Source: Scytalidium lignicola (Eukaryota; Ascomycota; Leotiomycetes). Taken from it: DNA of 64,000 nt. The stretch spans positions 171,998 to 235,997 of the forward strand of contig NCSJ02000025.1 of the NCBI GenBank assembly GCA_002812745.2. The letters are read 5' to 3'. The notes beneath the pieces were generated by a model. That model made no database searches. It was given only the letters and a program-made list of their open reading frames with translations, and was not told the origin of the DNA. Each line of letters opens with the position of its first letter. The stretch's first letter is position 1. The position numbers were made by a program, and so were the translations under genes. Shown here in pieces: positions 24,004 to 33,128 of the stretch.

Positions 24004-25530
24004 ATGGCCTTCGTATTGAGAAACAATATTAGATCCTCTAGAAGGGTAGGAGTCCTCGTTGCGAGATGCAATATAATACCACTAGCTGGGAATGACAGCT
24101 ATAGTGGCATATGGCAACAATTTCGTCTCAGTTCTACTTTGAAAGCATCCCCGAGCAAGAATTCAGCTATTCCTTTACCCCCACCACTTTCCGCCTTGCC
24201 TGTGAGTATGCTTCTGAGATCATTACTTATTGCTACTATCTCATCGAAGCGCCCGCTACTACTCCCATCTCTTTCCATACTCTCGTTCCTTGCAAACCCA
24301 GGAAGAAGTTTCCTCTTAAACGTGGACAGGAACCCGTTACTCCATGGAATACTAAAAAAGACATTCTATGACCAGTTCTGTGCTGGGGAAAATGAAACCG
24401 AGACTAGGGCCAGAATACAACAACTTAAAGGGCTGGGATTCCGGGGTATTATTCTCACATATGCACGGGAGACAGTCTTTGATCATCTCACAAACACAGA
24501 ATATACGCAAGGTACAGCTGTTCTGTTAGACGAGAAAGGAGGCAATACATCAATTCATGAGACCAGGCATTGCCCAGATATCGAGGCTTGGAGGAAAGGA
24601 ACTCTCGAAACAATTGATCTCATTGATGAAGGTGACTACTTGGCCCTCAAGTATGAATATTTATCGTTTTTAATTCTGTGTAGATCTCTACTAACGTGGC
24701 CTAGACTGAGTGGAGCTGGCCCTACGGCTACTGGGCCATTTTCTCTGGGGGAATTACCGCCCCAACAGATGATGAATGCTTTAGATGAAATATGTACCCG
24801 TTCGAAAAATAGGAAGATTAGAATCTTAGTTGACGCGGAGTCACAACAGTTTCAACGAGGCATCGCTGGTGTGACACTCGAACTCATGCGAAAATATAAT
24901 CAAGATGGATTCGCTCTGGTCTATAACACCTACCAAGCGTACCTCAAGGGTACCCCAGATTTGCTCCAAACTCATCTTGAAGCCGCTAGGCAACACGGAT
25001 TCACTCTCGGCCTCAAGCTAGTGAGAGGGGCATACATTGCTTCGGACGAAAGATCTTTGATCCACGACACGAAGAAAGACACTGATAATGCTTACAATAA
25101 CATCGCCCAGGGGGCGCTCAGACAACATATCGGGAAATTTGGGGCTGCAGGTGGCCGCCCTTTTCCATCAGTGAATCTGTTTCTTGCTAGCCACAATAAA
25201 GCAAGTCTTATGGCTGCTTATGAACTCAGCCAGCAACGTCTGAAAGCAGGTTTACCGACGGTTCCTGTCGGATATGGGCAACTCCATGGCATGTCTGATG
25301 AAGTTAGTTTTTCACTACTGCAGTTGAAAGGCTACGATAACAATCAAGCTGCGCCTGAGGTCTACAAATGTTCAACGTGGGGGAGCTTGGGTGAGTGCCT
25401 TGCGTATCTTACTCGGAGAGCAATAGAGAACCGCGATGCTGTATCGAGGACAGATGATGAATATAATGCGCTGAAGTTGGAATTGAGAAGGAGACTTAGG
25501 TCAATTTTTACTTCTTCACCTTCAATATAG
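24004..25530 (+). CDS. Proline dehydrogenase family enzyme, possibly hydroxyproline-active
   Basis: Mitochondrial FAD enzyme of about 490 residues that oxidises proline to P5C (or hydroxyproline to 3-hydroxy-P5C), passing electrons to the respiratory chain. I chose ATG 24004; the basic, Ser-rich N-terminus fits mitochondrial import. One 54-base intron (24651-24704, GTATGA, branch ctaac, CTAG) stays open if read through. Barrel motifs: KIRILVDAE, YNTYQAYLKGT, LKLVRGAYI, LASHNKAS, YGQLHGMSDEVS, and the C-terminal AYLTRRAIENRD with the paired substrate-carboxylate Arg residues. The residue aligned by hand to E. coli PutA Tyr540 is Cys438 (codon 25369-25371, in KCSTWG). Tyr there favours proline over hydroxyproline, and animal hydroxyproline dehydrogenase lacks it. 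Whether other fungal proline dehydrogenases also have Cys was not checked. Confidence 0.9.
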   Translation: MAFVLRNNIRSSRRVGVLVARCNIIPLAGNDSYSGIWQQFRLSSTLKASPSKNSAIPLPPPLSALPVSMLLRSLLIATISSKRPLLLPSLSILSFLANPGRSFLLNVDRNPLLHGILKKTFYDQFCAGENETETRARIQQLKGLGFRGIILTYARETVFDHLTNTEYTQGTAVLLDEKGGNTSIHETRHCPDIEAWRKGTLETIDLIDEGDYLALKYEYLSFLILCRSLLTWPRLSGAGPTATGPFSLGELPPQQMMNALDEICTRSKNRKIRILVDAESQQFQRGIAGVTLELMRKYNQDGFALVYNTYQAYLKGTPDLLQTHLEAARQHGFTLGLKLVRGAYIASDERSLIHDTKKDTDNAYNNIAQGALRQHIGKFGAAGGRPFPSVNLFLASHNKASLMAAYELSQQRLKAGLPTVPVGYGQLHGMSDEVSFSLLQLKGYDNNQAAPEVYKCSTWGSLGECLAYLTRRAIENRDAVSRTDDEYNALKLELRRRLRSIFTSSPSI

Positions 25531-26024
25531 CACACAGAACGCGTAGAATAACATCCTATTTATATCGTTTGAGCTTAAACCTTCTTTTTGGAATAATTCC
25601 CTACGGTGGATCTGGAACATGTGATTTTTAATATTCCTTGGATCTCAGATGCGTATGGTCAAGGTCTTCGAGTCTGCAGATTCAATGGCAAAGGAGTCCA
25701 TGCTGCGATACTAGCTACATCACATATTAACCAAATATATAAATATAACACCTAACCTAAATGGATGATATATAGCAAAATTGTGCTGAAGTAACACTGA
25801 CAGAGTGCTGAAAGTACTATGTCTGTAGACGTACCATCGGACAAGTGTCCTGGTAATTACTACGAGAAGCCGTTTATCTAGTATAAATTGAATTCACTAT
25901 CAATGAGAGCCTATTCGAATTATATTATGTGTTATAATAACTGGAGAAGTAATAAATAGCTTTCTCTACTGTGAAGAAATTCGAGTTCGTAATCCTTCAT
26001 TCCCGTGAAAGTGTCACAGGTTGT

Positions 26025-26038
26025 CGGGACTGCCTCCG
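26025..26038. promoter_or_regulatory. CGG-N8-CCG palindrome upstream of the P5C reductase-like gene
   Basis: CGGGACTGCCTCCG, 186 bases upstream of ATG 26224. The rest of the gene-free stretch 25531-26223 shows nothing else. Confidence 0.65.
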
Positions 26039-26223
26039 TATATTCCATAGAACCCCACAATCTAACACTAGCAAAATCGATTGCCAACACAAAAGTTTAT
26101 CGTTTGCGTATAATTTTGAAAATACCGTTACTCTGTGTATCATTTCCATTACACGGTGGACTTATATTGATTATATAGTGGTTGTTATAATATTAAATCT
26201 AGAACTACAAATCATTATCAAAG

Positions 26224-27208
26224 ATGTCCGAAATAAGAAATGCTACGCTCTGTATTTTGGGTTGTGGTACGTTCATGAGGCTTCTCTACCCTCTTTCCCG
26301 GCCTACTAAGACATCATTCCTGACAATAAACAAAAGGTAACCTGGGAAGTGCTATTCTCAATGGCTTAATCAATACCCCTGGTGATAAGCTCAACAGCGT
26401 TCTGCCAGTGAATCAATTTATTGCAACTGTCCGAAGTGAAAGCTCAGAGAAAAAATTGAGGGAGCGTTTCTCGCCATATTCAGATAAATTATCCATTTTT
26501 AAGGGGGATACTGTTAGGGCCGTTCAAGATTCACGTGTTATTATTTTGGCCGTGGATCCTGCCGATATCGAAGCAGTATTGAAGCAACCTGGACTCCGTG
26601 ATGCCCTGAACGGCAAACTCTTGATCAGTGTAGCGGCTGGTTGGACGAGACAAAAGCTGGAAACAATTCTATATGGAAGTGCCACCACGGTAGATAATGC
26701 AGAGGATCGTGCTTGGGTTGTTTGCACACTCCCCAATATTGCGGCTCTCGTATCAGAATCACTCACCGCGATTGAAATTTCGGAACCTCCCATACCTCCT
26801 TCGTATCTTGAGATCGTTGATTCAATCTTCAGCCAAATTGGTAAGACAGTACGCATTGATCCAAGGCTGATGTATGCGACGACAGCGTTAGGGGGATCTA
26901 CACCTGCCTTTTTCGCCATTATTTGCGATGCTTTGATCGACGCCGCTGTGGCTGTGGGTGTCCCAAGAGACATGGCACACACCATGACTTTCCAGTCTAT
27001 GAAGGGTACTGCCGCTCTTCTTCAGAGTGGAATGCACCCTGCACTTCTGAAGGATCAGGGGACTAGCCCCGAAGGGTGTACAATTGGAGGAGTCATGGTC
27101 CTCGAAGAGGCTGGGGTTCGCGGTCATATTGGCAGAGCATTACGAGAGGCCGTTACCATCGCTCGACTCATGGGTAATACATCTCACGTAAATGATACCA
27201 GACATTAG
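26224..27208 (+). CDS. Pyrroline-5-carboxylate reductase family protein
   Basis: NAD(P)H-dependent reductase of about 300 residues. A 43-base first exon (26224-26266) joins at 26337 to complete the Rossmann motif ILGCGNLGSAIL. Further evidence: VIILAVDPADIEAVL, LISVAAGWT and the ProC signature region TSPEGCTIGGVMVLEEAGVR with a preceding GSTPAFFAIICDALIDAA. Length is usual for the family. The family makes proline from P5C, and can also reduce 3-hydroxy-P5C to hydroxyproline. Finding it in a catabolic cluster is unusual, because housekeeping proline synthesis would not need co-regulation with proline breakdown. It may be a paralogue that recycles pyrroline intermediates or reduces a product of the FAD oxidase. 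The promoter holds a CGG-N8-CCG site. Confidence 0.88.
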
Positions 27209-27544
27209 GTTGTCCTCTTAACTAATCTTAATCCTTGTAAAAGAGGGCAAAATGTCTGAAGAGAGTTAATCATATTTTACCTCAAATTAATATACACTAG
27301 ATATAAGCTACACACTCAGTTGTATCTAAGACTATTATAAAAGAATTTACTCCTAATATCTAAGTGTAAGGAACAGACTGTATTGAGTTGCTTGGATCCA
27401 GAGATAAAAATTTCTGGACCAACCTAACGGCTATTACCACACTACGCCGCCCTAGCATTTCATGGTCGGTTAGGTTCTAGTAAATGATTTTGGCACTTGA
27501 TGGTTTCGCGGAATGCGGTAGACAGAGAGTGGTTATCAGTCGCC

Positions 27545-28482
27545 TCATGGCTTCTGTTGAAATTTCTCATAGTAAAAGGAGTGTAATTCTGCGTTCATGA
27601 TACATCCAAACCCAAAAGGTGGAATGATTCGAAGGCAACGGGCCACCGTTGTTGACGGCAAATCTCGGCGAATGCGAGCAATCCGGTCAGACAGCGCTAC
27701 AGCATGAGGACGGTTATACATATCTAGGCCGAGCAGATGAACCGGAGTGGCAACTAGTTGTGTCATGGCGGGCACAACTAGCTGGGCGAGAGCAAACTTT
27801 GCATGCGGATGGGCGACGAGGGAATTCGGAATGGCCGCCGATAATGCCCCCGCTAGGGGGAACGAGCAACGAGCCAAAGATGGTCAAACCATCTCGTAGC
27901 AGAAATGTTGCATATACGCCCATAGAGACAGGTAGTCCACAGGCTGACCCACGAATGGTCAAAGGTGGAGATGTCTTCGCGTTGCGTGTTATTGAATGAT
28001 CTGGGATAGCACCATAGAACTGTGCAAAGCGAACATCCTTCCACAGCCCCAATGGTACATTGACTAGAAATGTCGATATGAAGGCAGCACTACTAATTGT
28101 AGCTTTGTCTGCCACCCGGAAGAGATCTCTGGCCAGCGTCTCTGTTACATTAGCCGTCGAGTATGTTGCTGCATAGAGTGTCCATACGATGAAAAACGGT
28201 TTGGCGATGAAAAATCTTCGGGGCTGCCTCAAAACACATAGGGTATGTTTATTAAAAACTCGCAATAAAGATGTATTGATTTGTGATTTCTCAACGACGG
28301 CTCTACGGACAAGTGTCAGCTCAATCTTTCTAAGACATCATCAAAATTACGAACCTGTCAATGACTGTCACCACGGGAGCCACCAGTGCGGCAGACAACG
28401 CGGCAGAGCCAAGGTCCACTGCTAACAGGGCTGATAAACTGTCACTCCACCGGTCAGTAAGCCGACCAGGACCGGATAACAT
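27545..28482 (-). CDS. Uncharacterised fungal membrane protein, likely mitochondrial
   Basis: About 290 residues from ATG 28482. Segments such as ALSAALVAPVVTVIDR, KPFFIVWTLYAATYSTANV, NVPLGLWKDVRFAQFYG and LGLDMYNRP match, from memory, a widespread uncharacterised fungal family (often labelled sequence orphan) with carrier-like membrane topology. One intron ends in CCGTAG before A-V-V-E-K-S-Q. A single-base frame change is needed near 27840-27855, inside a ccccctagcggggg run, to pass from FGSLLVPP to SAAIPNSLVAHPHAKF; this is probably a homopolymer sequencing error. Base composition is GC-richer than its neighbours. It is divergent from P5C dehydrogenase with two CGG-N8-CCG sites between them, so it is probably part of the same pathway. 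I do not know its function. Confidence 0.65.
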
Positions 28483-28852
28483 ATCGGGATACGGAGGTGA
28501 GTGTGATCTCTTTACTTCATCAATTCAAATCAGAGCGGTGTTGACCCCTTGGGTATTTAACTTAACGGCATCGTATAAATTAAGCCGGTTTCTCAAGCTA
28601 AAGAGAAGCAGAATCATAGAAACTGGAGGTATCTCTCCGGAATCCCCTCCTTTGTAGCTTCTTACAGCTGAACTCTATGTTTCGCAGTTACTCTTGCTGC
28701 TGGCAACTCCCCTGTCCTAAGTGGCACCAAAACTTCATTACTATATTTGCATACAGTCTTTGAAACAGCTCTGATAAGGTGAACCGTATAAAAACCATAA
28801 TGTGAATGAGCGTGGACTTAGCTCTAGCCTTCAAATCATTGATATCACGGCT

Positions 28853-28866
28853 CGGCTGTGTTCCCG
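28853..28866. promoter_or_regulatory. CGG-N8-CCG palindrome between membrane protein and P5C dehydrogenase
   Basis: CGGCTGTGTTCCCG, 310 bases upstream of the dehydrogenase ATG and 371 bases from the membrane-protein ATG. The only other content of 28483-29175 is weak reading frames. Confidence 0.6.
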
Positions 28867-28919
28867 ATCGCACATCCGACGTTACATCAACGGTCCCAGC
28901 ATTGAAGCATACGGTATTA

Positions 28920-28933
28920 CGGCAGCTCCTCCG
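28920..28933. promoter_or_regulatory. Second CGG-N8-CCG palindrome upstream of P5C dehydrogenase
   Basis: CGGCAGCTCCTCCG, 67 bases downstream of the previous copy. A related CGG-N9-CCG lies at 29062-29076. Confidence 0.6.
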
Positions 28934-29175
28934 TAGCTCAAACCATAAAGCCAAGTTACTATTATTAGATAACCAAGAGAAGAAGCCGTCATGGTAGTTG
29001 CAGTCAGGGATAAGCTGGGCTAACTTCCCGATTTAGAAGTTGAACCCCATTCACTTCATGTCGGGTTGAGTATCCGATGCATAGAGACCATATCATAAAG
29101 TACGTGGTGACTGCTCCCTAAATCCTAAATTGAGACTCCCATAGCAGACTCTGTTAGTGACCAATCATTGGAAAC

Positions 29176-31106
29176 ATGGCTACAGCAAAGACTCTTGCTT
29201 ACCGTTTCTCGACCCCTTTGCGGCCTATTACCCGTGGCTTGGGTTCAATTTCTGCAGGAGTCGTGCCACGGCGAGCAGTTGCTACAGTACCATTCCAACT
29301 CCCAGCCCCTAGAAATGAACCAAATGTAAGTAGCCAAGTATTCGTAACACTCAGTGATAGCGGAATTAACCACTCTCATCAGCTTCATTACGTAAAGGGC
29401 TCGCCTGAGCGCCTGCAGTTAGAAGAAGTATTGGGCAATCTTCGATCGCAGTTGCCAGTCAAAAGTCAAATTTACTACAATGGCACAATACAGAGCACAG
29501 CTAAGTCATGGGATATACCGATGCCAAGTGAGCATGCAACTACCTTTACCAATTATCCGCTCCCAACCAGAGAGCAAATTTCTACAGCAATTGAATCAGC
29601 ACTCAAGGCAAAAAGAAGCTGGGAAAACACTCCTTTCGTGGACCGAGCAGCTATATTCCAGAAAGCAGCTGAGCTTATATCAACAAAATATAGATATGAA
29701 ATTATTGCTGCAACGATGCTGGGGCAGGGAAAGAACATCTGGCAAGCTGAAATCGATGCTGCTGCCGAGCTGGCGGACTTCTTCCGTCTCAACTGCAACT
29801 ATGCTGCAGAGCTATTAGAGAGACAGCCAACCCGTGGCAGTGATGGGATGTGGAGGTAAGTAATTGCGGAGAATATGGAGACACTTCAAGTCTAACATAA
29901 AGCAGCCGGATGGACTACCGACCCCTTGAAGGATTTGTCTATGCAATTTCTCCATTCAATTTCACCGCCATTGGAGGCAATCTTATATCAGGTCCAGCCT
30001 TAATGGGCAATGTGGTTATTTGGAAGCCATCACCATACAATATTTATGCCAGCACCATCGTTTACAAAGCTTTACTTGAAGCCGGACTGCCACCAGATGT
30101 CATTCAACTAGTTCCTGGTGATGCCGCGGAGATTACTGATATTGTTCTTGCTCATCACGAATTTTCCGGATTGAATTTTACTGGTTCATCAGACGTGTTT
30201 AGAGCTATCTATGGCAAGGTCAGTGAAGGAATCTCCAAGGGAACATATCGTGACTATCCTCGTCTGGTCGGGGAGACTAGTGGGAAAAATTTCCATCTAG
30301 TACATCGGTCAGCCGACATTTCAAGTGCAGTTAACCATACTATCCGTGGAGCTTTTGAGTATCAAGGTCAAAAATGTTCGGCGACCTCCCGCCTTTACCT
30401 TCCTCAGTCTCGTGCCGATGAGTTTCTCTCTCAGCTAAGTTCTCGTGTAAAAGAGATTACAGTTGGAAGCCCAGATAAAAATTTAGAAGCATTTATGGGC
30501 CCTGTAATCCACCGCCAGTCATTCGATAAGATCAAATCAATCATTGATGAGAGTAATAAGGATTCATCGCTAAAACTGCTAGCCGGTGGCACCTACGACA
30601 GCTCGACCGGCTTATTTGTGAATCCAACCATCTATCAAGCGTCTACACCTGACCATCCATTGTTCAACAAAGAAATTTTTGGTCCTGTTCTAGTTTTATA
30701 TGTATATCCAGATTCCGAATGGGGTTCTATCCTGAACACGGTTGACCGAAGTGGAGGTGGATTCGCTTTAACTGGAGCCATTTTTGCTACCGAACGCACA
30801 GCTATCCGTGAAGCTGAGGATGCTCTTCGCTATTCTGCCGGCAATTTCTATATCAGTAAGTTGCATCCCATGAACTATACAAGACATCTTGTTTTCTCAA
30901 CATGTGACATGATCGTATTCTAATTACTACTAGACTGCAAAACGACCGCGGCACTGATCGGTCAACAATCCTTTGGTGGCAGCCGTGCTAGCGGTACTAA
31001 TGACAAGGCAGGAAGCTCCAACGTCTTGCTTCGTTTTACAACTCCAAGATTGATCAAGGAGGAATTCTTTCCGCAAGAAACTTTCCTGTACCCTAGTAAC
31101 GAATAA
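29176..31106 (+). CDS. Delta-1-pyrroline-5-carboxylate dehydrogenase (ALDH4 family)
   Basis: Mitochondrial NAD-dependent aldehyde dehydrogenase that turns P5C into glutamate and, in the hydroxyproline route, 3-hydroxy-P5C into 4-hydroxyglutamate. The Arg-rich start (MATAKTLAYRFSTPLRPITR) is a typical import sequence. Introns: 29326-29382 (57 bases, open if read through), one near 29856-29905 joining G-M-W-S to R-M-D-Y-R-P-L-E-G, and one near 30855-30932 joining F-Y-I to N-C-K-T-T. Catalytic features: Asn in SPFNFTAIGGN, Glu in LVGETSGKN, Cys in YQGQKCSATSR, and the C-terminal QQSFGGSRASGTNDKAG. About 580 residues, complete. It stands in a tandem run with the aldolase and shares the CGG-N8-CCG type of promoter element. 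Confidence 0.93.
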
Positions 31107-31511
31107 GAACTGTTAGTTGGGAAAATTAGCATTGGGAGAGTCTCGGTATCACAGGCTGTAAAATATATATGGTCTAATGTAGGAAATAAATAAACAAAGA
31201 TATCTACGCTAATGTTCCATGTTTCCTCTAATGTTTTTTACCTGATGTAAAGAGCATCCACAAGATAAATGATGATTCCTCTAAATTTATGTCCCCAAGT
31301 AGGTAGGAGTATCCTGTTTCGAAATAATTCTTAAAATCTACGTGTGGTCCGCGTGTAATCCTGTCATGACAATGATAGTCATTCTGCTATGTAAGAGTAG
31401 TCACATAGTCATATTTCCTCATGTTATCAACGTTTAGATCCTATTCTTCCCGTTATTAAGTGGGTTATTCCGTAATCGGGACGCTGTCCTAAGTGGAGTA
31501 ACAACTGGTCT

Positions 31512-31525
31512 CGGGTCAGGATCCG
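31512..31525. promoter_or_regulatory. CGG-N8-CCG palindrome upstream of the aldolase
   Basis: CGGGTCAGGATCCG, 141 bases upstream of ATG 31666, in the otherwise empty interval 31107-31665. Confidence 0.65.
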
Positions 31526-31665
31526 ATGAAACGTAGTAGAAAATGCATAGTTCAATGATGAATAGGCCAAGAATATAATGACAAGCCTAAGAATAATATA
31601 TTAAATTATACGCTGCTACGCAGATCAACTTGACCACAAAACCTAAGCGTTACTCGAAAATTGAA

Positions 31666-32684
31666 ATGCCTTCCCCTCCCCCTTTTGGCGTCTATCCTCC
31701 AGTAGTAACATTTTTTAATGAGGATGAGACTCTTGATTACCTGTCAATCTCTAAGCATTTGGAGAGACTAATTAAGAGTGGAGTTACAGGCCTGGTAATT
31801 CATGGGAGTAACGGTGAAGCTTCACATCTGTTACACGACGAGCGAGCCGAAGTTATTGCTATAGCAAAGAGGATTGTTCAACAGCAGCGAGGATCAAAAC
31901 CAATTCCTATTATAGCTGGATGTAGTGCTTCTAGTGTTCGAGAAACATTACTCCTTATTGAAGAGGCTAAGCATGCTGGAGCTGATTACGCTCTGGTGCT
32001 TCCGCCAAGTTTCTGGCCATCAGTCATGACTAAACCTGTCATAAAATCNTTTTTATACTGATGTAAGAGTTTCCCATTTTACCCATATCCTTATTATTTC
32101 GATCCATTCCGTTAACATATTACTTTTAGGTTGCAATCAAATCACCGCTTCCGATTATAATTTACAATTTTCCTACTGTTACTGCAGGCATTGACTTGGA
32201 TTCCGATCTGATTGTTGATATTGCACGCGCTTCCGGTAATATAGTTGGGGTCAAGTTGAGCTGTGGAGATGTAGGGAAGGTACAGCGGTTATCTTCTACC
32301 TTCGACTTAAGCAAATTTGCTGTGTTTGGAGGGAGGGCTGATTTCCTACTCCCTAGTCTTTTTGCTGGCTCTAGGGGAGCCATTGCTGTGCTGGCAAATG
32401 TAGTCCCAGCGGCTCTTTTGGATGTGATCTACCTTTATAATTCTAATCAGATAAAGAAAGCACAAGACATTCAAGCTAAATTATCACAAGCCGACTGGAC
32501 GTTGAAAACACTTGGAATTTCTGGTACCAAAGTGGCAATTCAGAGATATTTTGGATATGGCAATCCTAGAACTAGAACTCCATTCTTGACTGTCGACGAG
32601 AGTGTTCTCAAGGTTGACGCTTTGGAGAAGCTACAGGCGGTTATAGATATAGAACTAAAGCTCCGCCACGGTTCTTCTCTTTAG
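31666..32684 (+). CDS. DHDPS/NAL-family aldolase, probable 4-hydroxy-2-oxoglutarate aldolase
   Basis: Class I (Schiff-base) TIM-barrel lyase of about 315 residues. Motifs in order: GVYPPVVTFFNEDE, GLVIHGSNGEASHLL, IIAGCSASS, the catalytic Tyr in IIYNFPTVTAGIDL, the Schiff-base Lys in IVGVKLSCGDV, and FGGRADFLLPSLFAGSRGAI. The GSNGE and TAGIDL layout resembles HOGA1, which splits 4-hydroxy-2-oxoglutarate into pyruvate and glyoxylate. ATG 31666 is the first in frame. An intron (32063-32129) separates the exons. The N at 32049 is a spurious base: without it the exon ends S-F-Y-T-D and splices in frame. No import signal is visible, so it is probably cytosolic. Alternatives in the same superfamily, such as a keto-sugar-acid aldolase or a pyrroline hydroxycarboxylate deaminase, cannot be excluded; context favours HOGA. 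Confidence 0.82.
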
Positions 32685-33128
32685 AAAGAAAGGAAGAAGG
32701 CGGGAATATCATTTTTCTTGTCTTAGTTTATATAGAAGAGAGGTACTTAAATTCAAAGTCGGTACTAAGAATGGATAGTATGCTTAGACCATGATGTCAC
32801 TAAAGATGAATCCTGTTTAACAAACTTGCATGGAACCCCCCCCCCCNAAAAAAACTACAGAACTTCTAGGTTTAATTAAGGGTTAACTGATTAGCCCCAA
32901 ATATAATAAAAACACCTTTCAGCTAGTAACCCGGGCGGGATACGCACTTGCAATGAAGCTGAAAATTTTCATTTTATCCTCGAGAGATATAGAGGATTAT
33001 ATAGTACGTTATATCAGCTCTAATCCATATCAATCTCCAATATGAACCAGTCAAAGAGTTAAATTTTAATTTTTCTTAATCAAGTAGTGTTCCATGTGAA
33101 ACATTGGTGAAATTCATTCACAATCGGC
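32685..33128. other. Intergenic between convergent aldolase and aminotransferase
   Basis: No gene seen. Contains a C-run/N/A-run at 32837-32856, a homopolymer stretch that was evidently hard to sequence. Confidence 0.5.

Noticed and set aside
28688..28997. Short frames on both strands in the P5CDH promoter region
   Set aside because: Overlap the presumed promoter and CGG-N8-CCG sites. A short hydrophobic minus-strand frame (from 28995) stops after about 36 codons.
29062..29076. CGG-N9-CCG in the P5CDH promoter, another at 37150-37164, and a near match CGG-N8-CCT near 36936
   Set aside because: Spacing or sequence differs from the ten exact N8 sites. Listing them would weaken the operator definition, though weak binding is possible.
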